Source: Malania oleifera (taxonomy: Eukaryota > Streptophyta > Magnoliopsida > Santalales > Ximeniaceae). From it: a DNA stretch of 64,000 bases. Positions within the stretch are counted from its first letter, which is position 1. The number at the start of each line of letters is the position of its first letter. Made by a program: the position numbers and the translations under genes. This document shows positions 10,710 to 22,914 of this stretch, in pieces. The stretch covers positions 2,460,001-2,524,000 of the forward strand of contig NC_080422.1 in the NCBI RefSeq assembly GCF_029873635.1, written 5' to 3'. The notes beneath the pieces are model-generated. The model ran no database searches. It worked only from the letters and a program-made list of their open reading frames with translations, and was not told the origin of the DNA.

Positions 10710-12496
10710 TGAAATTTAGGATAGCAACCAAAAGGGGGGTGAATTGGTTTATTTAGATTGAACTTATTATTTTTCTTTTTATTCTTACTTGTTGTAATTC
10801 AAGACTCTAAAAGTGAATTAATCAATTTTCAATTTAAACCAAATCACACCACAAAAACAAAATACAATCCAATCAAATATAAAACTCAACCAAACATTCA
10901 AGAATAATTTTTCCCTTTGATAGAAGTCCTGCAGCTGTTTTGCAAAACCTATTTTGAATGAATTTTTATTACTTTATCTCTTAACCAAGATTTTTGTAAA
11001 TTAACCAACGTACTCCCTTTTTTGTGTTTCCGCAAACGGTTAATAAAAATATACTTTCTTAAATCAAGAGACTTCCTTGAATATGATGTATAAACCCTGC
11101 AACCTGCGCTTGATATACACAGTATATAATGCGGAAAGTAAAGAGAGTAAGGAGAAGAAGAACACTGAGATTTATGAGGTTCGGCTTATTCCCAGCCTAC
11201 ATCATCGCCTTTGGTCAATTCCACCAAAGGATTCCACTAAGTATGCTCTTTACTGGGCAGAGCAAGCCTTTACAAAAATCCCTCTTTTGGATAGAGAAAC
11301 CTCTCCAAGTGAACAATCCTTACTCGGTACAATGATCCAAACAAGCCTTGAACCGTCAATAATACAAAAAGATTGCTATAATGATCTGTATACAAAATAG
11401 ACACTCGAAATAGAGTAGGGTTGTACAAGTTAGAGCACAATCAATACTTTAATCAAATAAACAATAAAGAAACTATGAACCTCAAGTGTTTAAAGATCAC
11501 CAAGAGTTTGTTTTGAATAATCAAACTCAGAGTATGTATCTTGGCTTTGATGTTTCAGCAGAGTTTTAGAACTTTTCTCTCGGATGGAGTGTGAGCAATA
11601 GATTGCTTTGAGAGATTGAATGCTTTAATTTCAAGAGAGCTGAGTAATTGCTTGGATGATCAGATTCTTGAGTTTAAAGGAGTATTTATAGGCATTGTTG
11701 GCTTAGTTTCCTTGTTCCCCAAAAGTCTTTAAGTAGTTTCCAAGTTTTCATAACGTTCATATTTTGGAAAGCCAAATTTTGAAATTTTCCCGTTGGAATT
11801 TACAAAAATAAAATCCGTGGAGTCAGTTGGCTGGGCAAGCGACTAGGTAGTTTAAAAATCACAGGGTCAGTCGGCTGGACAGGTGACTGGCACCATTCTA
11901 TCTCCCAAAAATTATTTCAAGAAATTTTCATTCAGGCTGGCAAAACACAGTTCATTTTGAGTCAGTTGGCTGGGTAATTTTGCCTTGGTTAAGTTAGTCG
12001 GCTGGACAGATAAAAGACTGGTTTTTGTTTTTGATTTTTCCATTTCAGTTTTACACTTATGATTTGATTTTTCATAAAATATTTTAGGGATTTAAAAATG
12101 AGTTTCTTAAGTTCATATTGGTCTTTTAAAGAGCTTCATATTTTTTAAATTGTCACTTGATACAAAGTGCTTACAACAAGCTTTTCTTTAAACATGATGC
12201 TTCAAGTCTTCGATAAGCCTCTTGACTTCAAGTCCCCCTTTTATCTTTAAGCTTTTAAGTACTGAGGCTTCAAGTCTTTTTCTTTACTGCTTTAGTTGAA
12301 GCTTTCTCTTGATATTCATAACTTGTTCTCTTGACATAATGAAAATGCACAACTTTTTCTTGATGATGCTTTAATTCATAGCTTCTTTCTCTTGTGTTGA
12401 GATATAATTCCTGAAACAAAAACACTCAACAAGCAAGTTATACCAGCATCATTTATTATCATCAAAATAAGATTGAAAAGCCTCGTTTGGCCAACA
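10710..12496 (-). mobile_element. Solo LTR, long-LTR copia family (copy A), TSD CATGG
   Basis: Flanked by perfect 5-bp duplications CATGG at 10705-10709 and 12497-12501. The plus-strand left end is TGAAATTTAGG leading into AAAAGGGGGGTGAATTGG; the right end is GGCCAACA. On its own (minus) strand it has a motif array (about 12022-11819), then TATAAATA (11690-11683), then the module containing GAGGTTCGGC on the opposite strand (11171-11205). Copia identity comes from related copy D at 52836, which is followed by a primer site and a copia-type gag. No internal sequence remains. Confidence 0.88.
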
Positions 12497-12501
12497 CATG
12501 G

Positions 12502-13390
12502 TTTAAATGAAATTTAAGGGAGCTACATGACAGCTACTAGAGTGTTGATGGTGATGTGCCAGTCATGACAAAGCTTCTAGTGACCAATTTAACTTGTCTA
12601 GCAATTAATAACATACGAGTCAAGATTATAAGGAGTTTAAGCAATGTTTAATGTAAGGCCAGAAGTGATAGTCAATTACCACCAAAAAGAAGGAAAAAGT
12701 AACCCCTTCTCTTTGAAAATTATAGAATGAGAGGAGGCAAGAGATCGAGTAAAAATTAGTGATAGTTTAAAAATCTTTTTGAATTCCCAATACCCTAAGC
12801 CTTTGTTTGCCACTCGAAAAATATTAGTGAAAGGAAAATAAAATATCAGGAAATTCATATTTTCATGTTTGATTATCACGAAAAGTGAAAAAAAAAATAA
12901 AAATAAAAAAATTAACAAATTTTATAAACAAAATTTTGATTTTACATACTATTGATATGTAGTTTTTCTTAATTTTTAGTCATATTAAAGTAAATTTTTA
13001 TTTTGAATAGAATTTAATAGAGAAAGAAAATATAAGGGAAATGAGTTTCTCTCTTATTTTCTTTTCCTTTCCTTTACTTAAGAAAAATTCTTGATTCAAA
13101 TGGATAGTGACTATGACTAACATTTTTTTAGTGAGCACCAGAATTATGAGTATTTTTTTTTTTAAATATATAAGGAAACAATAACGAAAGTTGGCTTTAC
13201 ATGTAGATATTGAAGTTGATATATACTCGTAACCATTGCTATCATCAAGCATACACTACTCTTCACTGGAAACAATTTAACGAGTCCCACTTGACATGCA
13301 ACTACACACATGAACTGAAAAAAAAAAAAAAAAAAACTATATACCATTTAGGAATAATAATTTCAATCCTTTAGTAGTTTGGTTTGAAAG
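12502..13390. other. AT-rich interval with one MITE-like repeat
   Basis: No gene seen. 12793-13103 is the reverse-orientation copy of a dispersed repeat also found at 25876-26157 and 46889-47194. It ends in GGATCAAAAATTTT-like and CCAAACTGG-like sequences and resembles a small non-autonomous DNA element; superfamily not determined. Confidence 0.6.
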
Positions 13391-13806
13391 TTTTGACGCG
13401 CAGCGATTTTAATCTTCCGATCAACAAAATAAATAGCACAAAGAACATTTACAGAAAAAAGTGTAGACAAGAGATTTTACGTGGTTCAGCAAGATTGCCT
13501 ACGTCCACGGAGTGTGCACCTGGAGAAAAATCCACTATGAAACGATGGTAGTACAAGATCTGATCAGACTCTCCCCGATCCCAGATCCCCTATACACCCC
13601 TTCAACTGTCAAACCAGTGAAGAAAAAATCTTCCTAGAGAGAAAGCCCCCTCTATCTCTCCTTGCACAAAATGACAATAAATACACTTTTTTTCCCATGG
13701 CTTACAACATATATATGACACCACACAACCATTGGATTTAGAGACGATCCAATGGCTGTGATAAAAGCCACAATAAAGAAATAAATAAAAACATATTTTT
13801 TTAACA
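13391..13806 (-). repeat. 3' LTR of nested-host copia element
   Basis: Matches 22495-22909 over its whole length. The terminal TG has decayed to TT at 13391-13392; the other end is TTAACA at 13806. The reverse complement of a polypurine tract (ATCTCCACCTTGGC) abuts it at 13807. Confidence 0.93.
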
Positions 13807-13987
13807 ATCTCCACCTTGGCTTTTAATCACAGCAAAGCACAACATTTCATCCCCACGCTCTGGGATGCTCTGTCAATAATCAACAAGAGACTACATTAAT
13901 TAATTCCAGACGACACTTGAACTTAGCTAATGTAATAGGCTTCGTGAGAATATCTGCAGCATTTCCATCTGTGTGGATCTTCAATAA

Positions 13988-16280
13988 CTAGAACTTAGCA
14001 CTTTCAACCCAACCTCTAACTACATGGTTCCACACATCAATATGCTTCGTGTGAGAGTGGTAGACCTGATTCCTTGCCAAGTGGATCGCACTTTGACTAT
14101 CCCAAAATACGTGTAACCTATCTTGCATAACACCAAGTTCCTGAATCAGTCTAGTTAACCACAAAGCCTTACCTACCTTTGCCAAAGCTATGTATTCAAC
14201 TTCTGTAGTAGACAAAGCTGTAGTAGGTTGCAACATAGTCTTCCAACTAATGAACACCAACCATGGTAAAAATGAAGCCATAAGTAGACCTCCTCTTATC
14301 CAAATCACCTGCATAATCGGAGTCCACATAACCCTGAAGATTACAATAGTCAGTACTTTCAAACAAGATACCATAATCAGAAGTGCCAAGCAAATATCTG
14401 GAAATCCATTTCACCGTATTCCAATGCATTCTACCTAGATTAGCCATATATTTGCTTACCAAACTGACTGCATATGACAAGTCTGGTCTACTACATACCA
14501 TAACATACATTAGACTCCCTACTGCACTAGAATAAGGCACACTAGCCATATCCAACTTATCCTCATCAGTAGAAGGACACAATTTAGCAGACAACTGAAA
14601 ATGAGCAGCTAGAGGTGTACTTATCGGTTTAGCCTTATCCATATTAAACCTTTACAACACCTTTTCAATATACTTACCATGTGATAACCACAACTTTTTC
14701 TGTTGTCCCTCTTGTTTTCCATGCCAAGGATCTTTTTAGCTGCACCAAGATCCTTCATCTCAAACTCATCCTGTAACCTGGCTTTCAACACATTCAACTC
14801 ATCAGTACTGCTAGAGGCAATCAACATGTCATCCACATATAGCATAAGGATCACATATACACCACTGTTAAGCAATCTGAAGTGAACACAACTGTTATAA
14901 CTGCTTTTAACATACCCAATCCTCAACATATAAGAATCAAAGCTCTTATACCATTGCCTAGGGGATTGGTTTAAACCATAAAGAGACCTATTCAACTTAC
15001 ATACCAGGTGTTCTTTACCTTGTTCCACAAATCCCTCCGATTGCTCCATAAAGATATCTTCCTCCAACTCACCATGAAGGAAAGCTGTCTTTACATCCAT
15101 CTGTTCCAGATCTAAATCATGCATGACAACCAACGCTAATAATGATCTAATAGAAGCATGCTTAACAACAGGAGAAAAGATTTCATTATAATTTATACCT
15201 TATTCCTGTTTGTATCCTTTTACTACTAACCTAGCCTTATATTTTATCCCTTCTGATTCTAAAGTAGGTTCTTTCTTTCTGAAACCCCACTTACAACCAA
15301 TCAACTTCCTGTCCTTGGGCTTCTGAACCAACACCCAAGTGTTATTCTTATGAATAGACTCCATCTCTTCAACCATGATTCCAAGCCAACTATCTCATTC
15401 AGAACTCTGAACTACTTCCTAAAAATTAGAAGGATCTCCACCACTAGTAATCAGAGCAAATGCAACTAAGTCCTCAAACCCATCCCTAACTGGAGGCTTA
15501 ACATTCCTCCTTTCTCTGCCTGTGGTTAGCCCTATAGGCTCATGTCTATCACCTGTCGGATAAATTTCCTAAGGAACTATAGCCTATCTCATTGTATCCT
15601 GTGCAACAAAATCAACAACAGTAGTCTGAGTATTACCCATACCTGAATTCTAAATACTGTCCAGCTCCACTTGAATAGGTACTCCCGCTGAATTAGACTC
15701 CACCTTCTTATCAACATTCTTCTTCAACATGGCTTCCTCATCGAAGACCACATCCCTGCTAATGACCACCTTCCTTGCCATAGGGTCCCACAACCGGTAT
15801 CCCTTCACTCCTTCTAGGAAACCAATAAATACGCACGGTTTGGACTTAGAGTCCAACTTTGATCTTTCCTATTCTTGCACATACACATATGATGGACAAC
15901 AACTATTCTCAACACAGAGTAATCTACTGGCTTACCTGTCCATACCTCCTTAGGAATCTTTGCGTCAATAGCTGTAGAAGGAGACCTGTTTACCAGGTAG
16001 CATGTCATACTCACTGCTTCTGCCCAGAATGACTTAGGCAGATTAGCTTGAATCCTTATACATCTTGCCCTCTTTAGTAATGTTTTGTTCATCTTTTCAG
16101 CCACCCCATTCTGCTGTGGCCCATGTGGAACTATATAGTGCCTAGTGATCCCCTCTTCCTTACAGAAGTTAATTAACTGGCTATTATTGTACTCTAGTCC
16201 ATTGTTAGATCTTAGAAACTTCACTTGTTTCCCTGTTTATTTCTCTACCTGAGCTTTCCATTCCTTGAACTTACTGAATA
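13988..16280 (-). pseudogene. pol: Ty1-copia pol remnant: integrase C-half, reverse transcriptase, RNase H
   Basis: Read right to left: FKEWKAQVEK then VKFLRSNNGLEYNN (integrase core), EEGITRHYIVPHGPQQNGVAEKMNK, FWAEAVSMTCYLVNRSP, then KPCVFIGFLEGVKGYRLWDP. Reverse transcriptase includes DLEQMDVKTAFLHGELEEDI and the catalytic VILMLYVDDMLIASS near 14822-14866. RNase H has GYVDSDYAGDLDKRRSTYGF and ALSTTEVEYIALAKVGKALW. Several stops and frame changes make it non-functional. The integrase was cut at FSKFKEW by the gypsy LTR at 16281; its front half resumes at 20297. Confidence 0.93.
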
Positions 16281-16349
16281 TGTAAGAACCTGAATCGTGA
16301 TATATGAAATAAATTAATACGAGAAGGGTAGAATTGTAAATTGGGCAGG

Positions 16350-16569
16350 CTTCGCCAACGTAGCAAGAGTTCGTCGACGAAGGCCCTATAAGGTTCAGCG
16401 ACGAATTTCAAAGGCTCGTCAATGAGGAGAAGCCGAGAGGTTTCGGGAAACCGGGAATCTCAAGCTCGCCGATGAGCCCACCGTCTCATCGACAAACTGT
16501 CTTTAGTGACTCGTCGATGAAGACGCCATCTCGTCAACGAGGTTGGCTGAGTCAAAGGGCTATAAATAT
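16350..16569 (+). promoter_or_regulatory. U3 motif array (TCGTCGACGA type) and TATA box in gypsy solo LTR
   Basis: Eight variants at about 16350, 16370, 16395, 16415, 16464, 16485, 16511 and 16530, including one exact TCGTCGACGA at 16371. TATAAATAT follows at 16561-16569, then a CT tract. Confidence 0.72.
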
Positions 16570-17944
16570 CCATTTGGGTTGCTCAATCAATAAGAAATCA
16601 AAATATCCTCTTTCTTTCTCTCTCTCTCTCTAAGAACTTGAAAGACACACTCTCTCTCTAGATTTCTTCGTCGTACGTTGCTGGAATCGTAGATCTGACG
16701 TTACCACAAGGATTAGGGAAGGATTCTCTACAAGATTTGCGGATCGAATCTTCGTTCTGGGCATTTTCGAGTTTTGGCTCGAAATCGAGGTAAGGATTGG
16801 TTTTCAATTATGATATGGTAGTTATGTAGAGAGTAGAATTGTGAGTATACTTTGCACTGTGTTTTATAGTTTTTGAGAACTCGGTTCGCTGTTTAGGAAC
16901 CGTAGAATTCGAGATTGGATTTTTTGGGAAAGGTAAGGGAATTCTATTTATGTCGGTTATTTTCGAAATCGAACTCATTAGAACTGTGGTTCACGGTCCT
17001 GTGTGTGTTTTAGTTACTCATTTAAGGAAATCTAACAGGTCAAATTATGGATTTTTCATGTTACAGTTTTGGGAAAAAGGGGCATTGGGTGGCATCTCTG
17101 GTTTTGTTGGAAAACCATAAATATATTGTGATATATATTATGTTATAGGGATGGTTGTGCCTTGACTTGTTTAAATTGTATATGTTTGGAAAATCATAAT
17201 TTTAGATTACCAAATGGGTGTGGTTTGTGTGGTTATATAAGCATGCATAGTTGCGTTTTGTTGAAATACAATAGAAACGGGGTTCCGAATTGTTTCATGT
17301 ACTGAAAGAGTGTCTAGCTCTATATTCGAGGATGTGAAATATCACCTGCCATGTTTGGCAAGAGTGTTCGGCTCTATATCCGAGGGCGTGAGCCTTATCG
17401 GCTGATCATTGAAGGGTATGGACCCACCAGTTGTATCGGTATGATGCCATGGGAGCCTGGGGCTACGACATGTGCCGAGGACGCCGTGTAATGCGGGCCA
17501 GCTTTGGGCCGAAGGGTGTGACGATACCGGGTTATTTGATCATGTGTGTGTGTGTGAATGCACTGTACTCGAACTGTTTTGTGAGAATACTGGAATTGCA
17601 TTGAACTATGCATGTTTTATGTCATGATAACACTCATATGCGACACACCGATATAACCTGGATCTGCCTTACTGAGAAGTGTCTCACCCCTATCGTATGT
17701 ACATATTTTTCAGTTCCTTCAAGTAACTGGAACTAACGTCCTTGTGTTGGGAGCATAGTGGTCGGTGTACTGCTAGAAGTACTTGGGTAAGTACTAGAAC
17801 TGTATCGGGTTGTCTTTTGTGGTTTTGGCTGACACCCGGGTTTATGTTTTGTGTTATGGAACCTGGATTTCCTTTTGTATAGACTCTGGTATGGTACATA
17901 ATATGTATAGAAAGACCTTTCCGCTGTGTATTTGTAATGTATAT

Positions 17945-20145
17945 TGAAAAGTAAGGTGTACTCCCAAGAGGGGGGGTGAATTGGGTTTTAAAATTTTTCT
18001 TTTAAATCTTTTTAGGAATTCTTAACTTATTGTTGATTCTTCAAACTTTCAGCAAAAACTTATTTCTTTATTCAATCCACAACCACACAAACATTCAATC
18101 ATTCAAGTAATCAATCAACCAAACCAATCAACCACAATTTGAAAGCAAAGAACCAAACCAAGATTAAAATATACAGCACTTTGGGTAATGTAAGAACTTA
18201 AGATGGTTGTTTGTTTATATAAGCCCTATGGATATAAATTTGAACCAAGCCTTGTAGTTAATGATAATTTTTGCTTGCTGATATAAAGCCCTATATTAAT
18301 GGATTTGCTTCTTCAATATGATGTGCAATATAAAATCCAACACTCTTTCCAAAAGCCTAAACTTTAAATAAACTTTTAGTTAAAGAGCCTTTGGGGTGTT
18401 GACCAAACAACGTACTCCCTTATGGTTTCTGCAAAGTATTGATCAACCAACGTACTCCCTTTCGGTTTCTACAAGCCCAAAAACAATTTATACTTCAGTT
18501 TACTAAATTTCCAAACTTCGTAGTATAAATGATTAAGAATTTAAATCATCCACATAATTTATATGTGCTGAAAATAAAGAGTAAGGGAAAGAGAGAGTGA
18601 GACCGGAATTTTTACGAGGTTCGGCTTATACCCAGCCTACGTCCTTGCCTTTGGCAAACCACCAAAGGATTACTAAATTCAGTTCCTTTTCTGGACGGAA
18701 CAATACTGTTTACACTCCTTCAGTAGGCTAGAGCCCACCTCTCCAAACTATGTACCCTCGTTCGGTCACTCCTTTAATTAGGTTAGAGCCTGCTTCTCTA
18801 AGAAGTATCCCCTTACTTAGCCAACGATTCAAACAATCTTTGGAATCGTCAATCTATAAGAAACAAATCAAATATTTGTGTACAAAGAATTGCTCACACA
18901 AAGAGCTGATTAGTACAACAATTCAACACTATAATATACTTCAAAGTAAATAAACATATGGAAATTATCTTGAAGCTCAAGGGAGTATATTACCGATTAA
19001 TTCTTTCAATGATTGAAAGATTTAGAATTTGTGGCACAAGATTGGTGAATAGAATCAGCAAGAACTCAGTAAGCTTCGTGCAAGTTGAGAGCAAGAGAGA
19101 GCTTTGAGAATTTGAGAGCAATTGAGAGAGATGCTGAATTTAATTCTTGGTTTATTGATTCAATGATCTTTGAGGCTTATTTATAGACTTGAAAAGGTAT
19201 GTAACTTGATCCCCAAGTGACTTAGAGTATTCCCCAAGTTTTCACAAAGTTTGAGCCCCAAGCAATCTCATTTAAAAAATTTATCTGTTAGAGAAATTTT
19301 AAAACAGCCGCGTGATAGTTGACTGTCAGGTCTTTGGCAATCGATTGTCTAGTTAATTTAAAGGGATAGCAAGGTGGCAGTCACCTGACGAAACATGGAC
19401 AAGCATCTGACAGTGCAAAGTCAGGCTTTTATACAAACATGGATAGTCCGCTATCAGGCTGTTAGCTTCGAGCACTCTTCAATCTTTTGGTCATAACTTT
19501 TTCTATGTAACTCAAAATTTGACGTTCTTGGTGTCAAACAAAAGCTAAGAGAACTTTCATGTTAAACACTTTTTAAAAATATAGAACTTTTGATAGAGAA
19601 AAATGCACCTCAATGCGGATGTAGAAAAAACGACAGCAATTGGGAAATCCTCTTTTTGGTGCTTTTCATTCCAAAAATGATTCTTACCTTTTTGAAGCAA
19701 TTTTTGACCTTATAAAAATATTTTTCAAGTATTTTAAAAGGTATTTAGGTACAATAAATTAACCTAAGAGTTTCATGCATCCATATTGAAATTATTTGAA
19801 GTACTTACATGAAATTTCCTATAGACTCTTTCAAATTTTCAATTCTTGAATTCCTTGAGGTCTTTATGCTTGCTTCATCTCTCTTTGAGCTTTCATCAAG
19901 TTCTTTTTAATCCTCATGCTCTCATGATATTCAAGCTTTATCTTTGAATCCATTTTTGAATTCATGCTTTAAGCTTCATATAATCATCCTTATTTGAAAT
20001 ATAAGCTTTCATGAATCCTTCTGAACGCTTGACCTTGCATTTGCATTCATCATTGAATCCTAAAATGATATCACTTAACCAAATATGTTAAGTTCTACTT
20101 GTTTGTTAGCATCAAAACAAGATGCTAGGTCTTGTAAGGCCAACA
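17945..20145 (-). mobile_element. Solo LTR, long-LTR copia family (copy B), TSD TATAT
   Basis: TATAT flanks it at 17940-17944 and 20146-20150. The left end TGAAAAGTAAGGTGTACTCC aligns in length with the family start, followed by CCAAGAGGGGGGGTGAATTGG; the right end is AAGGCCAACA. The array lies at about 19465-19308, TATAAATAA at 19186-19178 on the minus strand, and the conserved module at 18609-18643. It sits inside the gypsy solo LTR, making the third nesting level. The AT-only duplication is weak alone but agrees with the ends. Confidence 0.86.
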
Positions 20146-20296
20146 TATATGAATTTGTATAGGGTGTACGGGTACCCCATGTGGTCGGACCCTCATTTAT
20201 TGTGTTGTGTCATAGATGATTTGTATGATACAGGGACATGTTAGATTACTTATTCACTCCTGGGTCCCATTATCGGGTTCGGTGCGTAAGAGAATA

Positions 20297-21199
20297 CCTC
20301 ACTCCCGTGCTTTAGAAAATACACCCAGACTTTCTTGGAAAAGTCATCAATAAATAAGACAAAATAAATAGCACCACTGTGAGACTGTACCTGTACTGGA
20401 CCCCATACATCTGAATGAATGTACTCTAGCACCTCCTTGCTCGTATGCTTTCCTGTTCAGAAACTCATCATGCACTATTTGCCAAAAAAATAGTATTTAC
20501 AGAACTTAAGCTTACAACAAGAATTACCTCCCAGTAAGTTCCGCATGTGCAACTCCTACAAACCATGCTCACTCATGTGACCCAACCTCATATGTTACAA
20601 AGTAGTATCATCTGTATTTGTATCTGAAGAGGTACTAGCTGCAGCTCCACCTGTCACTGTGCTACCAACCAGAGTGTACAAATTGTTCCTTAGATGACCC
20701 TTCATTACTACCAGTGAACCTTTAGTCACTTTCAACACACCATCCCTAACTGAAAAAGAGAAACCACTACTGTCCGAAGAGCCCAAGGAAATCAGATTCT
20801 TTTTCAAATCTAAAACATGCCTCGCATCCCTGATGGTTCTAACCACACCATCAAACATCCTGATTCTGACCGTTCCAATACCAAGAATACCACAGGAAGC
20901 ATCATTACCCATCAACACCGTCCCTCTAGAGATTGGTTCATAAGAGTCAAATCAGTCCCTGTATGGACACATATGATATAAGCACGCCGAATCCAAGGTC
21001 CAGGTATTGGCTAAGTAACTGGAACCTGTAGTAACAGCCAAAAGATCCTCATAAAAAACTGATGAATTGCTCTCCACTACAGTAGCCTACTCAGTCTTCT
21101 TCCTGTTCTTTTCCTCTAAATCTCTTTTCCTCCTTAGACAGTCCTTCTTCATATGCCATTCTTTCCCATAATAAAAACAAACACTCCTCTAGTTCCCAT
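20297..21199 (-). pseudogene. pol: Ty1-copia pol remnant: zinc knuckle, protease, integrase N-half
   Basis: Read right to left: a zinc-knuckle remnant (CFYYGKEWHMKKDC, with one Cys replaced by Tyr), a protease-like TWTLDSACLYHMCP (DSA where active copia proteases have D-S/T-G), then MGNDASCGILGIGTVRIRMF and HVLDLKKNLISLG. A GAG-pre-integrase piece MRLGHMSEHGL follows, then integrase LEYIHSDVWGPVQVQSHSGA and FVLFIDDFSKKVWVYFLKH, stopping at the gypsy insertion site. The DSA change and several stops argue against activity. Confidence 0.88.
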
Positions 21200-21894
21200 T
21201 CTTACCCCTGGACTTAGATCAAGATTTCCATCGATTCAAATTACCCCTGCTACAACTCCTGCCCGGCTATTGACAAGACTCACCCTTAGCCACAAACCCT
21301 TCTCCATGTCCTGGATAATCTGGTTTGTGAAAATTCTCACTCTCCAGAATGGCAGTAGTCACTTCATCAACTGTAGGAGTCTCCTTACCTAGCAGTAGTG
21401 TGGTTTTTAAAATATCAAATGAACTGGGAAGCGAATACAACAAAATCAGTGTTTTATCTTCCTCCTCAATTTTTACCTCAATACTCAGCAACTGCGTGAT
21501 TATTTTATTGAAATAATTGAGGTGGTCTCTAACTTCTGTGCCCTCAGTCATCCTCAACTGATACAACTGTTTCTTTAAATACAGTCTATTAACTAAGGAC
21601 TTGAACATATAAATATTCTCCATTTTTTTTCCAAAGCTCAGCTGGTGATGTTTCATTCAACACACTGTATTTAATTTCTGGAGCTAAACTTAAGCGAATG
21701 GTACTTACTGCTTTCATTTCCAGCTCCTCCCACTGATCATCTGACATGGTTTCTGACTTCTTGTCTTTCCCATACAATGCTTTAATCAATCCCTGTTGGA
21801 CCAACACATCCTTCACAATGCTCTGTCCCAAACTGAAATTATTTTTTCCATTAAAAGGCTCCACCTCGAACTTGGTCGTTGAAGTACTCGCCAT
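21200..21894 (-). pseudogene. gag: Ty1-copia gag remnant
   Basis: The likely start is ATG 21894 (MASTSTTKFEVEPFNGKNNF). The capsid-like region continues through IRLSLAPEIKYSVLNETSPAELW, then shifts frame near 21630 and continues as LVNRLYLKKQLYQLRM, TEVRDHLNYFNKIITQLLS and LLYSLPSSFDILKTTLL. This is the usual plant copia gag pattern. The frame break and later stops disable it. It lies directly downstream of the 5' LTR and primer site, as expected. Confidence 0.88.
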
Positions 21895-22477
21895 CTTAAA
21901 AAAAATAAATTCTTTCTTTCTTTTTTTCTCTCTCCTCTGATGTCAACACCTGTCAAGATGATGTCAGCGTGACGTTAGCACTCCACGGGGAGGATCTGCG
22001 CCTCGTCCCACCTCATACCACTCAATCCAGATCCCTGATCCACTACACGTGCGATCCGCACGTGGTCTAGATGACCCGGATGCTGACCCGCACCTTGACC
22101 CGGCGGGTTCCCCTTGGATCTGACCTACAACCCAACCTCTTGACTCGCGTGTCAACCCGTTGCATTCCATACTCGAACTGATTATGAATCCGGGTCTGTC
22201 ACCCAATTTTGGTACTGTTTATCATGTTTTTCATCCGCGAAAAAAAAAAATCTTCTTTTATACTGAATTTTTTTTTTTCACACCTTCAATTGAAAAAATG
22301 ATCCTCCTTCAATTGAAAAAATTCCGGAATAATTTTCCGGCACCTAATCTGAATTCGCGTACCTCATTTCGATCTGAATGAACCACTTTGATCTTGAGCA
22401 CTCCCGCGGAAAAACTACAGATCCAAAAAATTTCATTCAGTCTGATCTGATCTATCAGATCTGCATCCAATCGAAAC

Positions 22478-22493
22478 CGTGCGTTGATACCAC
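22478..22493 (-). promoter_or_regulatory. Primer binding site of copia element
   Basis: The minus strand reads AGTGGTATCAACGCACG, adjacent to the 5' LTR end: a TGGTATCA core as used with initiator tRNA-Met. Confidence 0.75.
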
Positions 22494-22494
22494 T

Positions 22495-22909
22495 TGTTGA
22501 CGTGCAACGATTTTAATCTTCCGCTCAACAAAATAAATAGTACAAAAAACATTCACAGAAAAAATGTAGACGAGAGATTTTACGTGGTTTGGCAAGATTG
22601 CCTACATCCACGAAGCGTGCACTTGGAAAAAAATCTACTATGAAACGATGGCAGTACAAGATATGATCAGACTCTCCCCTATCCCAGATCCCTTATACAC
22701 CCCTTCACCTGTCAAACCAGTGAAGAAAAAATCTTCCTAGAGAGAAAGCCTCCTCTAGCTCTCCTTGCACAAAATGATAAGCAATACACTCTTTTTCCCA
22801 TGGCTTATAAACATATATATGACACCACACAACCATTGGATTTAGAGACGATCCAACGACTGTGATAAAAGTCACAATAAATAAATAAATAAAAATATAT
22901 TTTCTAACA
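22495..22909 (-). repeat. 5' LTR of nested-host copia element
   Basis: Starts TGTTGACGTGC and ends TTCTAACA on the plus strand. Contains the copia module (TTACGTGGTTTGGC to CCTACATCC) at 22577-22613. Confidence 0.94.
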
Positions 22910-22914
22910 AAAAG

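Larger units (their letters stand above)
16281..20291 (+). mobile_element. Gypsy solo LTR inserted in copia integrase, TSD GAATA
   Basis: GAATA occurs at 16276-16280 and 20292-20296, and the copia reading frame rejoins across it. The LTR starts TGTAAGAACC and ends GTAAGA, a decayed form of GTAACA. Without the inner insertion it is about 1.8 kb. It contains a motif array (16350-16543), TATAAATAT (16561), a CT tract (about 16611-16632), and the TTACTGAGAAGTGTCTCACC box (17669-17690). No internal gypsy sequence remains. Confidence 0.93.
13391..22909 (-). mobile_element. Ty1-copia element with both LTRs, interrupted by nested LTRs
   Basis: Two 415-416 bp LTRs flank a copia internal region on the minus strand: primer site, gag, protease, integrase, RT, RNase H, polypurine tract. 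Flanking 5-mers are GAAAG (13386-13390) and AAAAG (22910-22914), a duplication with one change. Removing the insert at 16281-20296 leaves about 5.5 kb, a normal copia length. A hand comparison of the LTRs gives about 34 differences (about 8%), so this copy looks older than the gypsy element at 1-7809. Tork-like by protein similarity; clade tentative. Confidence 0.95.
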
